Both the position numbers and the translations under genes were made by a program. 64,000 nt of DNA from Betaproteobacteria bacterium Ga0077527 (GTDB lineage: Bacteria; Pseudomonadota; Gammaproteobacteria; Burkholderiales; SG8-41), in the NCBI GenBank assembly GCA_001464815.1, contig LNDW01000022.1:140290-204289 (forward strand), read 5' to 3'. A model generated the notes under the pieces. It had not been told where the DNA came from and ran no database searches. It was given only the letters and a program-made list of their open reading frames with translations. Shown here in pieces: positions 27,316 through 37,259 of this stretch (position 1 is the stretch's first letter; each line of letters opens with the position of its first letter).

Positions 27316-28830
27316 TCAGCGGCGTTTGCCGCCGCCAAGGATCGAGCCGAGCACTCCGCGGATGATTTCGCGGCCGACCTGGGAGCCGATCGCCCGCGCC
27401 GCGCTTTTTGCCGCCATTTCGACCACCCCTTCGCGGCGGCCGCCGCGCGGGCCGGTGCTGCCGCCGAGCAGGTCACCCAGCGTGCCGAGCATGCCGCCGC
27501 TGGCAGCCGGCGCCGCGCTGTCCCGCCCGGTCGCGGGCTGGGCGGCGGCCTGTTCCTGCACACGCTGCGTCAGTTTTTCGTAGGCGGATTCGCGGTCCAC
27601 CGTTTTTTCGTAGATACCGGCGATCAGCGAATTTTTGATCGTTGCGGCGCGTTCCTCGGCGGTCACCGGGCCGAGGCGGCTGCCCGGCGGCAGCACAAAG
27701 GCGCGCTCGACCACGCAGGGCCGGCCTTTTTCATCGAGCAGCGATACCAGTGCCTCGCCGACGCCGAGTTCGGTGATCGCGGCCTCGACATTGAGTTTGG
27801 GGTTGGCGCGCAGCGTGGTTGCCGCACTTTTCACCGCCTTCTGGTCACGTGGCGTGAATGCGCGCAGGGCGTGCTGCACGCGGTTGCCGAGCTGGCCGAG
27901 CACGGTTTCGGGAATGTCGAGCGGGTTCTGGGTCACGAAATAGACGCCGACCCCCTTGGAGCGGATCAGCCGCACAACCTGCTCGATTTTCTCGAGCAGC
28001 GCCTGCGGAGCGTCACTGAAAAGCAGGTGGGCCTCGTCAAAAAAGAACACCAGCTTGGGTTTTTCCGGATCGCCGACCTCAGGCAACTGCTCGAACAGTT
28101 CCGACAGCATCCACAGCAAAAAGGTGGCGTAGAGCTTGGGCGACTGCATCAGCTTGTCGGCGGCGAGGATGTTGATCACGCCCTGGCCCTTGCTGTCGGT
28201 CTGCATCAGGTCCTGGATGTTCAGTGCCGGTTCGGCGAAAAATTTGTCGCCGCCCTGCTGGTCGATCTCGAGCAGGCCGCGCTGGATGGCACCGATCGAG
28301 GCCGCCGAGATGTTGCCGTACTGGGTGGTGAAGTTTTTGGCATTCTCACCGACGAACTGCAGCATCGCGCGCAGGTCCTTCAGGTCGAGCAGCAGCAGGC
28401 CGTTGTCATCGGCGATCTTGAACACCAGTGTCAGCACGCCCTGCTGGGTGTCATTCAGATTGAGCAGCCGTGCCAGCAGCAGCGGGCCCATTTCCGAGAT
28501 CGTCGCGCGCACCGGATGGCCCTGCGCGCCGAAGGCGTCCCAGAACACCACCGGGCAGGCTGCATAGCCGAAGTTTTCGATGCCGAGCTGCTTGATGCGC
28601 TCTTCGATTTTCGGTTTCGGCTCGCCTTTCTGCGACAGTCCGGCGAGGTCGCCCTTGACGTCGGCCATGAACACCGGCACGCCGATCCTCGACAGGCTTT
28701 CGGCGATGCGCTGCAGTGTCACCGTCTTGCCGGTACCGGTGGCACCGGCAATCAGGCCGTGGCGGTTGGCCAGCCCCGGCAACAGTTGCAGTTCGTGGTC
28801 GGATTTTGCGATCAGCATCGGTTCGGCCAT
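27316..28830 (-). CDS. HerA-like ATPase (DUF853/YjgR family)
   Basis: A 504-residue HerA/FtsK-superfamily ATPase. It starts with an N-terminal strand ([20 protein letters not shown]), Walker A GATGTGKT (about residues 31-38), Walker [13 protein letters not shown], and [21 protein letters not shown]. The Gly/Arg-rich C-terminus ([12 protein letters not shown]) is typical of the YjgR/DUF853 group. Its role is unresolved; DNA-related function is assumed from the fold. It is divergent from yebC. Confidence 0.88.
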   Translation of the reverse strand: MAEPMLIAKSDHELQLLPGLANRHGLIAGATGTGKTVTLQRIAESLSRIGVPVFMADVKGDLAGLSQKGEPKPKIEERIKQLGIENFGYAACPVVFWDAFGAQGHPVRATISEMGPLLLARLLNLNDTQQGVLTLVFKIADDNGLLLLDLKDLRAMLQFVGENAKNFTTQYGNISAASIGAIQRGLLEIDQQGGDKFFAEPALNIQDLMQTDSKGQGVINILAADKLMQSPKLYATFLLWMLSELFEQLPEVGDPEKPKLVFFFDEAHLLFSDAPQALLEKIEQVVRLIRSKGVGVYFVTQNPLDIPETVLGQLGNRVQHALRAFTPRDQKAVKSAATTLRANPKLNVEAAITELGVGEALVSLLDEKGRPCVVERAFVLPPGSRLGPVTAEERAATIKNSLIAGIYEKTVDRESAYEKLTQRVQEQAAAQPATGRDSAAPAASGGMLGTLGDLLGGSTGPRGGRREGVVEMAAKSAARAIGSQVGREIIRGVLGSILGGGKRR

Positions 28831-28903
28831 GGCGGTCTTTCGGGAGGGTTTTTAAGGCGCTATGTTAAGATCACATTCATTTTAACGGCTAATCTGACGG
28901 GTC

Positions 28904-29635
28904 ATGGCGGGACATTCGAAGTGGGCGAACATCCAGCATCGCAAGGGGCGGCAGGACGCCAAGCGGGGCAAGATCTTCACGCGGCTGATCAAGGAAATCA
29001 CGGTGGCCGCACGCATGGGCGGCGGCGACCCGGGGAGCAATCCGCGGCTGCGCCTGGCGATGGACAAGGCCTACGACAACAACATGCCCAAGGACAACGT
29101 CGAGCGCGCGATCAAGCGCGGCACCGGTGACCTTGAAGGTGTCAATTACGAGGAAATCCGTTATGAAGGCTACGGCATTGCCGGCGCCGCGGTGATCGTC
29201 GACTGCATGACCGACAACCGCACGCGCACCGTTGCCGATGTCCGCCATGCCTTCGCCAAACACGGCGGCAATCTAGGCACCGATGGTTCGGTGGCCTTCC
29301 TGTTCAAGCATTGTGGCCTGATGCTGTTCGCTCCGGGCACCGACGAAGCGAAGCTCATGGATGCTGCGATCGAAGCAGGCGCCGAGGATGTCATCACCAA
29401 CGATGACGGCAGCATCGAGGTCATCACCGGCCCCGGCGATTTTTCAGTCGTGCGTGGCGTGCTGGAAAAAGCCGGCTTCAAGCCGGAGCTCGCCGAAGTG
29501 ACGATGAAGCCCGGCACTGAAAACGCGCTCGCCGGAGACGATGCACTGCGCATGCAAAAACTCCTGGACGCGCTCGAAGCCGTCGATGACGTGCAGGAGG
29601 TTTACACCACCGCGGTCATCGACGAGGCGGCTTGA
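28904..29635 (+). CDS. YebC/PmpR family transcription or translation regulator
   Basis: A 243-residue protein starting [19 protein letters not shown], the family signature, followed by [18 protein letters not shown]. YebC-type proteins were described as DNA-binding regulators and more recently as ribosome-associated factors that ease proline-rich translation. It sits directly upstream of ruvC, as in many bacteria, with a 4-nt TTGA overlap. Confidence 0.95.
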   Translation: MAGHSKWANIQHRKGRQDAKRGKIFTRLIKEITVAARMGGGDPGSNPRLRLAMDKAYDNNMPKDNVERAIKRGTGDLEGVNYEEIRYEGYGIAGAAVIVDCMTDNRTRTVADVRHAFAKHGGNLGTDGSVAFLFKHCGLMLFAPGTDEAKLMDAAIEAGAEDVITNDDGSIEVITGPGDFSVVRGVLEKAGFKPELAEVTMKPGTENALAGDDALRMQKLLDALEAVDDVQEVYTTAVIDEAA

Positions 29636-30165
29636 GCGCGGCACCCGGCCAGCGCATTCTCGGCATTGACCCCGGTCTGCGGGTCAGCGGTTTTGGCGTG
29701 ATTGAGCAGGCCGGCCAGCAACTGACCTATGTCGCCAGCGGCTGCGTGCGCAGCGGCGAAGGCGAACTGCCGGCGCGCATCAAGGTGCTGTTCGAGGGCC
29801 TCGCCGAGGTCATCGCCACCTACCAGCCCGACTGCGTCGCCATTGAACAGGTTTTCGTCAACGTCAATCCGCAATCGACGCTGCTGCTGGGCCAGGCGCG
29901 TGGTGCCGCGATCTGCGCGGCGGTGGCGCAGTCGCTGCCGGTTTCTGAGTACACGGCACTGCAGGTGAAGCAGGCGGTCGTCGGCGCCGGCAAGGCGCAC
30001 AAGGTGCAGGTGCAGGCCATGGTGCGCAAGCTGTTGCGCCTGCCCGGGGACCCCAGTGCCGATGCCGCCGATGCACTGGCTTGCGCGATCTGCCATGCCC
30101 ATGGCGGCGAGGGTTACCTCGGCATCGGTCGCGGCGCGCGGCGGCGCAAGGGCCGGCTGGGATGA
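29632..30165 (+). CDS. ruvC: Holliday junction endonuclease RuvC
   Basis: A 177-residue RNase H-fold resolvase. Catalytic acidic residues lie in [27 protein letters not shown] and [14 protein letters not shown]. It cuts Holliday junctions symmetrically. The start is TTG at 29632, overlapping the yebC stop, which suggests translational coupling. Confidence 0.96.
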   Translation: MSAAPGQRILGIDPGLRVSGFGVIEQAGQQLTYVASGCVRSGEGELPARIKVLFEGLAEVIATYQPDCVAIEQVFVNVNPQSTLLLGQARGAAICAAVAQSLPVSEYTALQVKQAVVGAGKAHKVQVQAMVRKLLRLPGDPSADAADALACAICHAHGGEGYLGIGRGARRRKGRLG

Positions 30166-30286
30166 TCCCTGTTTCGATGCCAGCTTGTCTGTCAGCGCCG
30201 CATGATGCCGTGATATCTGTTGGTACAATGGCCAAACACGCGATGGCCCTTATCGAGGCCCTGTTCGCGCCAGCCGGGGAACACGC

Positions 30287-30865
30287 ATGATAGGGCGCAT
30301 CGCCGGTCGTCTGCTTGCCAAGCAGCCGCCGCAAATCATTGTCGACGTCAATGGCGTCGGTTACGAGGTCGACGTGCCGATGAGCACGCTCTACCAGTTG
30401 CCGGCCACCGGCGAGGCGGTGACGCTGCACACCCATCTTGCAGTGCGCGAGGATGCGCACCAGTTGTTCGGTTTTGCCACCGAGGCCGAGCGCACGCTGT
30501 TCCGGCAGCTGATCAAAATCTCCGGCATCGGCGCACGTACGGCGCTGTCGGTGCTTTCCGGCATGTCGGTGGCCGAGCTGCATGAGGCGGTGCGCGGCCA
30601 GGACGGCGCGCGCCTGACCAAAATCCCGGGCATCGGCAAAAAAACCGCGGAACGCCTGCTGCTCGAACTGCGCGACCGCCTGCCCAAGGGTGTGGTGGCG
30701 GTGAGTGCGGGTGGCGCGGCCCCGGAGGCCAGCGACATTGCCAACGCGCTGGCTGCACTCGGTTACAACGACAAGGAGGTGCAGTGGGCGCTGGCGCAAC
30801 TGCCGGGCGGCGCCACAGTGACGGACGGCATCCGCCAGGCACTGAAGCTGCTGTCGAAATCCTGA
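30287..30865 (+). CDS. ruvA: Holliday junction branch migration protein RuvA
   Basis: A 192-residue protein beginning [28 protein letters not shown] (OB-fold domain I). Two HhH motifs follow ([15 protein letters not shown] and [16 protein letters not shown]), and domain III at the C-terminus ([19 protein letters not shown]) contacts RuvB. GGGGAACACGC precedes the ATG. The 121-nt gap from ruvC holds a TACAAT but no clear -35 and no recognisable LexA box. Confidence 0.97.
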   Translation: MIGRIAGRLLAKQPPQIIVDVNGVGYEVDVPMSTLYQLPATGEAVTLHTHLAVREDAHQLFGFATEAERTLFRQLIKISGIGARTALSVLSGMSVAELHEAVRGQDGARLTKIPGIGKKTAERLLLELRDRLPKGVVAVSAGGAAPEASDIANALAALGYNDKEVQWALAQLPGGATVTDGIRQALKLLSKS

Positions 30866-30887
30866 AATCCCGCAACCGGACCCGACG

Positions 30888-31946
30888 ATGATTGAAACCG
30901 ACCGCCTGATTTCCGCTGCACCCGCCTCGACCCAGGAGGAGGTGATCGAGCGTGCGCTGCGGCCCAAGGCACTCGATGAATATGTCGGCCAGGAGAAGGT
31001 GCGTGACCAGTTGTCGATTTTCATCGAGGCGGCACGCAAGCGCGGCGAGTCACTGGATCATGTGCTGCTGTTCGGACCGCCGGGGCTGGGCAAGACCACG
31101 CTGTCACACATCATCGCACGCGAAATGGGCGTCAATCTGCGCCAGACCTCGGGTCCGGTGATCGAGCGGCCAGGCGATCTTGCCGCGATGCTGACCAACC
31201 TCGAGCCCAACGATGTGCTGTTCATTGACGAGATCCACCGCCTGTCCCCGGTGGTCGAGGAAATCCTGTATCCGGCGCTCGAGGATTTCAAGATCGACAT
31301 CATGATCGGCGAAGGTCCGGCGGCACGCTCAGTAAAGCTCGATCTGCCGCCGTTCACGCTGGTCGGCGCGACCACACGCGCCGGCATGCTCACCAATCCG
31401 CTGCGCGACCGCTTCGGCATCGTTGCCCGGCTCGAGTTCTACTCGGCCGACGAGCTGACACGCATCGTCGAGCGCTCGGCACGGCTGCTCGAGATGACGG
31501 TTGATCCTGCCGGTGCGCGCGAGATCGCCGGCCGCTCCCGCGGCACGCCGCGCATCTCAAACCGCCTGCTGCGGCGGGTGCGCGATTATGCTGAAGTGCG
31601 CGCTTCAGGCGAGGTCACGCGCGAGGTCGCCGATGCCGCGCTGAAAATGCTCGACGTCGATCCGCTGGGTCTCGACATCATGGACCGCAAATTGCTGCGC
31701 GCGGTGATCGACCGTTTTGCCGGTGGTCCGGTCGGTGTTGAAAATCTTGCCGCAGCCATTGGCGAAGAACGCGACACCATCGAGGACGTACTTGAGCCTT
31801 TCCTGATCCAGCAGGGTTATCTGCAGCGCACGCTGCGCGGCCGCGTCGCCACCGCGCTGGCCTATCGCCACTTCGGCCTGGTCGAGCCGGGCACCGCTGC
31901 GGCGCGTGACCTTTGGGATGGTGGTTCACCTGATAAGCAGGCTTAA
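30888..31946 (+). CDS. ruvB: Holliday junction branch migration ATPase RuvB
   Basis: A 352-residue AAA+ motor. [20 protein letters not shown] begins the conserved part, Walker A is GPPGLGKTT, Walker B FIDEIHRL, sensor 1 GATTRAG, and the C-terminal winged helix ends [19 protein letters not shown]. It drives branch migration with RuvA. It starts 22 nt after ruvA. Confidence 0.98.
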   Translation: MIETDRLISAAPASTQEEVIERALRPKALDEYVGQEKVRDQLSIFIEAARKRGESLDHVLLFGPPGLGKTTLSHIIAREMGVNLRQTSGPVIERPGDLAAMLTNLEPNDVLFIDEIHRLSPVVEEILYPALEDFKIDIMIGEGPAARSVKLDLPPFTLVGATTRAGMLTNPLRDRFGIVARLEFYSADELTRIVERSARLLEMTVDPAGAREIAGRSRGTPRISNRLLRRVRDYAEVRASGEVTREVADAALKMLDVDPLGLDIMDRKLLRAVIDRFAGGPVGVENLAAAIGEERDTIEDVLEPFLIQQGYLQRTLRGRVATALAYRHFGLVEPGTAAARDLWDGGSPDKQA

Positions 31947-32012
31947 GCAGATTATATATAAGTCATTGTTTTTATTGAATAAATTATTTCATCCAAGAAT
32001 ATCCTCGCGATC

Positions 32013-32453
32013 GTGAACGCGGTGCAAGCCCAATCTCCCCAGCCGCTGCAACCCTTCTACTGGCCGGTGCGCGTTTATTACGAGGACACTGATGCCGGCG
32101 GCGTGGTGTTCTACGCCAACTACCTGCGCTTTATGGAACGAGCCCGTAGCGAGTGGTTGCGTGCGCTCGGTTTCGAGCAGCCACGGCTTGCCGCCGAACA
32201 CGGTGTGCTGTTCGTGGTGCGCGCGGTGCAGATCGAATATCTGAGGCCGTCGCGATTCAACGACAGCTTGCAGGTGACGGTGGAAGTCGTTAACGTCGGC
32301 GCCAGCCGGATTCGCTTTCTGCAGCGTGTGCTGCGCGGGCAAAAGCAACATGAGGAACTGGTGACGGCAGCAGTCGATGTTGTGTGTGTGACAACGGATG
32401 GGTTCAAGCCATCGCGGGTGCCCCGGGAATTGCGGACCAAAATAGCAGTTTAA
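32013..32453 (+). CDS. ybgC: Tol-Pal system-associated acyl-CoA thioesterase YbgC
   Basis: A 146-residue hot-dog fold thioesterase. The N-terminal PVRVYYEDTDAGGVVFYANYL contains the catalytic Asp of the 4-hydroxybenzoyl-CoA thioesterase family, followed by FMERARSEWL. It is the first gene of the Tol-Pal cluster. The start is GTG at 32013 without an obvious SD site; the region ahead is strikingly AT-rich and probably carries the promoter. Confidence 0.94.
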   Translation: MNAVQAQSPQPLQPFYWPVRVYYEDTDAGGVVFYANYLRFMERARSEWLRALGFEQPRLAAEHGVLFVVRAVQIEYLRPSRFNDSLQVTVEVVNVGASRIRFLQRVLRGQKQHEELVTAAVDVVCVTTDGFKPSRVPRELRTKIAV

Positions 32454-32488
32454 AAGTTGCCTGAAAACAGGACCATAGGAATCTCAGA

Positions 32489-33172
32489 GTGAACGCTACG
32501 CTGTCCCATGACATGTCGGTGCTGAGCCTGATCACCGGTGCCAGCGTGCCGGTGCAGCTGGTGATGGGCGCCCTGCTGCTGGCCTCGCTGTTTTCCTGGT
32601 ATTACATCTTCCTGAAGATTTTCACGCTGCGCCGTGCCGCGCAGCAGACCGCCGAATTCGAACGCCAGTTCTGGAGCGGCGCCGATCTCAACGAGCTCTA
32701 CCAGCGCGCGGGCAATGCCCGCGAATCCTCAGGCACCCTCGAGCGCATCTTCGAGGCCGGTTTCCGCGAATTCACCAAACACCGCCGCGAGCCCGGCGCC
32801 GATGTCGCGGCGCTGATGGACAGCACGCGGCGCGCAATGCGCGCCACCTACCAGCGCGAGATGGACAGCCTGGAGTCGTCGCTGTCCTTCCTCGCCTCGG
32901 TTGGTTCGGTGAGCCCCTACGTCGGCCTGCTCGGCACGGTGTGGGGCATCATGAATTCCTTCCGCGGGCTGGCCAATGTCGCGCAGGCGACGCTGGGCCA
33001 TGTCGCGCCCGGCATCGCCGAAGCGCTGATCGCCACCGCGATCGGCCTGTTCGCGGCGATTCCGGCGGTGGTTGCGTATAACCGTTTCGCCGGTGACGTC
33101 AACCGGCTGGCGATACGTTTCGAGTCATTCAGCGAAGAGTTTTCCAACATCCTGCAGCGGCAGGTGCGCTGA
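32489..33172 (+). CDS. tolQ: Tol-Pal system proton channel subunit TolQ
   Basis: A 227-residue MotA/TolQ/ExbB-family protein with three helices: near residues 16-38 and two in the C-terminal half (VGSVSPYVGLLGTVWGIMNSF and AEALIATAIGLFAAIPAVVAYN). It forms a proton channel with TolR that energises TolA. The start is GTG at 32489 with AGGA about 10 nt upstream; ATG 32513 is an alternative. Confidence 0.96.
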   Translation: MNATLSHDMSVLSLITGASVPVQLVMGALLLASLFSWYYIFLKIFTLRRAAQQTAEFERQFWSGADLNELYQRAGNARESSGTLERIFEAGFREFTKHRREPGADVAALMDSTRRAMRATYQREMDSLESSLSFLASVGSVSPYVGLLGTVWGIMNSFRGLANVAQATLGHVAPGIAEALIATAIGLFAAIPAVVAYNRFAGDVNRLAIRFESFSEEFSNILQRQVR

Positions 33173-33188
33173 GCGAGCGGAGTCGGCA

Positions 33189-33611
33189 ATGCTGATCGAA
33201 AAACGCAGCGGGCGGCGCCTGATGAACCAGATCAACGTCGTGCCTTATATCGACGTAATGCTGGTGCTGCTGGTGATCTTCATGGTCACCGCGCCGCTGA
33301 TCAATCCCGGCCAGATCGAACTGCCGTCGGTGGGCAAGACCGCCAACCCCCCGGTGGCGCCGCTCGAGGTCTCGGTCGACCGCGACGGCAAACTGATGCT
33401 GCGTGACCGCGACCGCGGCGGCGCCGAACGCAAGGTCAGCCGCGACGAGCTGATCGCGGCGATCCGCGACAAGCAGAAGCGTAATCCCGACCAGGCGGTG
33501 GTGATCGCCGCCGACAAGGATGTGCGCTACGAGTCGGTGCTCGAAGTGATGGACATGCTGCAGCAGAACCGGGTGCAGAAAGTGGGCCTGCTCGCGCGTC
33601 CCCGCAACTGA
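33189..33611 (+). CDS. tolR: Tol-Pal system proton channel subunit TolR
   Basis: A 140-residue ExbD/TolR protein with one membrane helix carrying the essential Asp in NVVPYIDVMLVLLVIFMVTAPL, then a periplasmic domain. GGAGTCGGCA precedes the ATG at 33189. It is 16 nt after tolQ and its stop overlaps the tolA start. Confidence 0.96.
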   Translation: MLIEKRSGRRLMNQINVVPYIDVMLVLLVIFMVTAPLINPGQIELPSVGKTANPPVAPLEVSVDRDGKLMLRDRDRGGAERKVSRDELIAAIRDKQKRNPDQAVVIAADKDVRYESVLEVMDMLQQNRVQKVGLLARPRN

Positions 33612-34417
33612 TGGCCGCACTGGCGCTGCGATCAAACGCAGAGGCCTGGGCCGGTGCGCTGACCTTCACGGTGCACCTGCTGTTGCTGGCCCTGCTGGTG
33701 TTCGGTGTGAGCTGGCAGCAGCAGAAAGTCGACACCGCGCAGGTGGTCGAGTTGTGGCGCGACCTGCCCTCGTCGGCGCCGCCGAAAGAGGAGCTGCCGC
33801 CACCCGCGCCAGAAGCTAAGCCGGTGCCACCGCCACCCCAACCGAAGGTTGAAGCCAAACCGCCGCCCAAGCCCGAGCCGGCGCCGAAGGCCGACATCGC
33901 GCTCAGGGACAAGCTGGAGAAGGAGCGCAAGCTCAAGGAGCAGGCGGCGCTGGAGGCGGAAAAGAAAAAACTCGCGGCAGAAAAAACCCGTGAAGCCGAG
34001 CTGGAGAAAAAGAAAAAAGCGGAAGCCGACGCGCTGAAGGCTAAGCAGGCCGCGGATGCCGATGCCAAACGTGTCGCCGCGGAGCAACAACTGGCGCGGG
34101 ACAAACTGGCCGCAGAAGCAGCCGCTTCTGCAAAGCGCGAGGTCGACAAATACCTGGCCGGCATCCAGACCAAGGTGCGCCGCTTCGTGCTGGTGCCACC
34201 CAGTGTGCAGGGCAATCCCGAGGCCGAGGTCGTGGTCACTCTGCTGCCCGGCGGCGAGGTATTGAACGTGCGCGTGAAAAAATCCAGCGGCAACCCAGCC
34301 TATGACGAGGCGGTGGAGCGGGCGGTGCGCCGCGCCCAGCCTTTCGAGGTGCCATCGGGAGAGCTGTTCCAGCGGAATTTCCGTGAATTTACAATGGCAT
34401 TCCGGCCGCAAAGCTGA
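33611..34417 (+). CDS. tolA: Tol-Pal system envelope-spanning protein TolA
   Basis: A 268-residue protein with an N-terminal membrane helix (about residues 13-34), a proline-rich linker (PPAPEAKPVPPPPQPK), a long Lys/Glu/Ala coiled coil (about 92-175), and a C-terminal TonB-like domain containing VVVTLLPGGEVLNVRVKKSSGN and YDEAVERAVRRAQPF. It links the inner-membrane TolQR motor to TolB-Pal. The central helix is shorter than in E. coli, which is usual for betaproteobacteria. Confidence 0.93.
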   Translation: MAALALRSNAEAWAGALTFTVHLLLLALLVFGVSWQQQKVDTAQVVELWRDLPSSAPPKEELPPPAPEAKPVPPPPQPKVEAKPPPKPEPAPKADIALRDKLEKERKLKEQAALEAEKKKLAAEKTREAELEKKKKAEADALKAKQAADADAKRVAAEQQLARDKLAAEAAASAKREVDKYLAGIQTKVRRFVLVPPSVQGNPEAEVVVTLLPGGEVLNVRVKKSSGNPAYDEAVERAVRRAQPFEVPSGELFQRNFREFTMAFRPQS

Positions 34418-34481
34418 TGGTCGCGAGAACTTGCCGGGATTGCCGCAGTCGTAACTGCAGTTGAAGAGGACAGGTTTGGCC

Positions 34482-35768
34482 ATGATCAGACGATTCATCA
34501 CCCTGGCAATGATCCTGCTGTGGGCCGGGTTTGCCCCGGCCGCCGTGGCGCAGTTGCGCATCGAGGTCATCGGTGGCGGGGCTACACAGATCCCTCTCGC
34601 GATCGTGCCGTTCCGTGCCGAGGACGGGCTCGCGCAGAAGCTGACCCCGGTGATTGCCGCCAACCTCGCGCGCAGCGGCCTGTTCCGGATGGTCGATGCC
34701 GGCGGCATGAATCCGGTGCCGCACGAGCCCGAGCAGATCAATTACCCGCAGTGGAAGGCGCGCGGCGCCGATGCGGTGGTGATCGGTGCGGTGAGCAAGG
34801 CCGCCGATGGCCGCTACGACATCCGCTTCCGCGTGCTTGATGCCACCAGGCAGGTGCAGATCGCCGGCTTTGTCTATTTCGCCACCGAGGCGCAGTTGCG
34901 GCTGACCGCGCACAAGATCAGCGATGTCATCTATGAAAAACTCACCGGCGACAGCGGTGTGTTCGCGACACGCATCACCTATGTCGTCAAGCGCGGCAGC
35001 CGTTACGAGCTGCATGTCGCCGATGCCGACGGTTTTGGCGCGCAGACGGTGCTGAGTTCGGCCGAGCCGATCATTTCGCCGGCGTGGTCCTTTGACGGCA
35101 ACCGTCTGGCCTATGTTTCATTCGAGGACAAGAAGCCGGTGGTCTATGTGCAGTCGCTGCTGACCGGCGAACGCAGGGCAGTGGCGAACTTCCGCGGCAG
35201 CAACAGCGCCCCGGCCTGGTCGCCGGATGGCCGCCGTCTCGCGGTGACATTGACCCGCGACGGCAACTCGCAGATTTTCCTGATCAACGCCGACGGTTCG
35301 GGCGCACCGCAGCGGCTCACCCAAAGTTCGGCCATTGACACCGAGGCCAACTTCGCGCCGGACGGCCAATCGATCCTGTTCACGTCAGACCGCGGCGGCG
35401 GCCCGCAGATCTACCGGGTGTCGGTCAACGGCGGCGCGGCGCAACGGGTGACCTTTGACGGCAGTTACAACGTATCGCCGCGGCACAGCCCCGACGGCAA
35501 AAGCTTCACCTTCATCCAGCGCAATGGCGGCCGCTTCAATGTCGCGATCCAGGATATTGCCTCGCGCCAGTTGCAGGTGCTGAGCGATGGCGGCATCGAT
35601 GAATCGCCGAGCTTCGCGCCCAACGGCAAGACCATCCTCTATGCGACCGAGGTGCGGGGGCGTGGTATATTGGCCGCCGTTTCGAGCGACGGTCGCATCA
35701 AGCAGCGTTTTACTGCGGATGTCGGGGACGTGCGCGAACCTGCGTGGAGTCCCGTGGTCAACAAATAA
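34482..35768 (+). CDS. tolB: Tol-Pal system periplasmic protein TolB
   Basis: A 428-residue protein with a signal peptide (about residues 1-22, ending near AVAQ), the N-terminal TolB domain (PLAIVPFRAEDG), and a beta-propeller of WD-like repeats (ISPAWSFDGNRLAYVSFEDKKP, SNSAPAWSPDGRRLAVTL, SPRHSPDGKSFTF). It binds Pal and TolA. The ATG at 34482 opens the signal peptide; AAGAGGA is upstream. Confidence 0.97.
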   Translation: MIRRFITLAMILLWAGFAPAAVAQLRIEVIGGGATQIPLAIVPFRAEDGLAQKLTPVIAANLARSGLFRMVDAGGMNPVPHEPEQINYPQWKARGADAVVIGAVSKAADGRYDIRFRVLDATRQVQIAGFVYFATEAQLRLTAHKISDVIYEKLTGDSGVFATRITYVVKRGSRYELHVADADGFGAQTVLSSAEPIISPAWSFDGNRLAYVSFEDKKPVVYVQSLLTGERRAVANFRGSNSAPAWSPDGRRLAVTLTRDGNSQIFLINADGSGAPQRLTQSSAIDTEANFAPDGQSILFTSDRGGGPQIYRVSVNGGAAQRVTFDGSYNVSPRHSPDGKSFTFIQRNGGRFNVAIQDIASRQLQVLSDGGIDESPSFAPNGKTILYATEVRGRGILAAVSSDGRIKQRFTADVGDVREPAWSPVVNK

Positions 35769-35798
35769 GCTTGCACAAAAGAAGCTTTCACACAAAAG
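35767..35798 (+). repeat. Tandem AAGCTT-containing direct repeat before pal
   Basis: Two adjacent imperfect copies, AAGCTTGCACAAAAG (15 nt) and AAGCTTTCACACAAAAG (17 nt), start in the tolB stop codon. They create an AAAAGCTTTT palindrome at the second junction. No T-run or -10 box follows, so an RNA-processing or stability role is only a guess. Confidence 0.6.
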
Positions 35799-35861
35799 CT
35801 TTTGACAGCGCTTTCGAGAACAAACCTCAGCCCACCACCCCTGTCGACAAGGAGCCCTGAA

Positions 35862-36419
35862 ATGAAACGACTGGTCATCGCAACAGCGCTGGTGTCGATA
35901 CTGGCTGCCTGCAGCAGCACCCCAAGCAAGGAACAGGACGCGGCCTCGGTCGAGGATCGCGGCGCTGGTGCTCCCGCCACCGCCCCCGCGCAGAAACCGC
36001 CGGCACAGGCCGGCGGCGTGACCACCCAACCCTTGAAACCCTCGGTGGTTTCCAGCAACCCGCTGAAAGACCCGGCGAACATCCTGTCCAAGCGCAGCAT
36101 CTACTTCGAGCTGGACAGCAATGTGGTCAAGGAGGAATTCAAGCCGGTGGTTGCGGCACACGCCCGCTATCTGCAGCAGAATCGCGGCGTCAAGATGACC
36201 ATCCAGGGCCATGCCGATGAACGTGGCAGCCGTGAATACAACCTGGCGCTGGGCCAGCGCCGCGCCGATGCGGTGAAACAGGCGATGCAACTGCTGGGCG
36301 CGCAGGCCGACCAGATCGAAACCATCAGCTTCGGTGAGGAAAAACCCAAGGCCACGGGCAAGGACGAGGCGAGCTGGGCGGAAAACCGCCGTGCCGATCT
36401 TGCCTATCCGAACGACTGA
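35862..36419 (+). CDS. pal: Peptidoglycan-associated lipoprotein Pal
   Basis: A 185-residue lipoprotein with lipobox LAACS and an OmpA-like peptidoglycan-binding domain: IYFELDSNVVKEEF, IQGHADERGSREYNLALGQRRADAV and NRRADLAYPND. AAGGAG lies upstream of the ATG at 35862. It anchors the outer membrane to peptidoglycan and is the terminal partner of TolB. Confidence 0.97.
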   Translation: MKRLVIATALVSILAACSSTPSKEQDAASVEDRGAGAPATAPAQKPPAQAGGVTTQPLKPSVVSSNPLKDPANILSKRSIYFELDSNVVKEEFKPVVAAHARYLQQNRGVKMTIQGHADERGSREYNLALGQRRADAVKQAMQLLGAQADQIETISFGEEKPKATGKDEASWAENRRADLAYPND

Positions 36420-36425
36420 TCGCTC

Positions 36426-37244
36426 ATGACCCACCGCGTGCTGCGGGCCGCGCTTGCCGCGGTCGTAATCCTCGTTTCTGTTTCACCCGCCGCCGCGGCG
36501 CTGTTTGGCGATGATGTGGCGCGCAAGCAGGTTGCCGAGCAGCAGAAACGTGTCGATGAGCTGCGCCAGCACACCGAAGGTATTGCCGCCAGACTTGGCA
36601 GGATCGAGGAGGAGGCGGCAAGGTCGACGCAGGTGCTGGCGCTCGCTGCGGAAATCCAGAAGCTCCGCGACGAGATGCGCGGCCTGCGCGGCGAAATCGA
36701 AACCCTGGCCAACAACATCGAAGGCGTGGCCAGGCGCCAGCGCGACATGTATGTCGACCTCGACCAGAGGCTGCGCCGCTTCGAGCAGCCTGCTGCGGCG
36801 GTTTCGCCGCCGCCATCGGCGCCCGCGGCCGACGCCGTAAAACCGGCGGCTGGCGCTGCGGCCATTGCCAATGATGAAAATGATTTCTACGAGCGCGCCC
36901 AGGCGCAGCGCCGCATCGGAAACTACCCCGCGGCGATTGTCGCGTTCCAGGCCTTCATTGCAAAATATCCGAAAAGCCCGCTGGCCCCGCGCGCCCAGTA
37001 CTGGATTGGTGATTCACAGTTCAACCAGCGCGACTACAAGAGTGCGATTGCCAGCCAGCAAAGGCTGCTCACCGCCTATCCGGACAGCAATTCCGTGCCT
37101 GATGCGCTGCTCAACCTCGCCAGCGCCCAGCTCGAGTCCGGCGACAACGCCGCGGCGCGAAAAACCATGGACAGCCTGATCGCGCGCCATCCGGCTTCCG
37201 AGGCCGCGGAAAAGGCGCGACGGCGCGTCGTCAACCTTCGCTGA
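36426..37244 (+). CDS. cpoB: Cell division coordinator CpoB (YbgF)
   Basis: A 272-residue periplasmic protein with signal peptide (to about residue 20), an N-terminal coiled coil (QQKRVDELRQHTEGIAARLG), and C-terminal TPR repeats (FYERAQAQRRIGNYPAAIVAF, PKSPLAPRAQYWIGDSQF). CpoB links Tol-Pal with peptidoglycan synthesis at the septum. It starts 6 nt after pal. Confidence 0.94.
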   Translation: MTHRVLRAALAAVVILVSVSPAAAALFGDDVARKQVAEQQKRVDELRQHTEGIAARLGRIEEEAARSTQVLALAAEIQKLRDEMRGLRGEIETLANNIEGVARRQRDMYVDLDQRLRRFEQPAAAVSPPPSAPAADAVKPAAGAAAIANDENDFYERAQAQRRIGNYPAAIVAFQAFIAKYPKSPLAPRAQYWIGDSQFNQRDYKSAIASQQRLLTAYPDSNSVPDALLNLASAQLESGDNAAARKTMDSLIARHPASEAAEKARRRVVNLR

Positions 37245-37259
37245 CTGCGTTCACCGATC

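Noticed and set aside
27211..29130. A 639-codon open frame on the plus strand
   Set aside because: It lies antisense to the EamA and HerA-like genes, both with clear motifs. Its translation is His/Gln/Arg-rich without any domain, typical of a GC-rich shadow frame.
30228..30290. A 20-codon frame whose stop overlaps the ruvA ATG (possible leader peptide)
   Set aside because: It lacks an SD site and its ATG lies inside the likely -10 region (TACAATG), so it would not be on the transcript. ruvA has its own GGGGA site.
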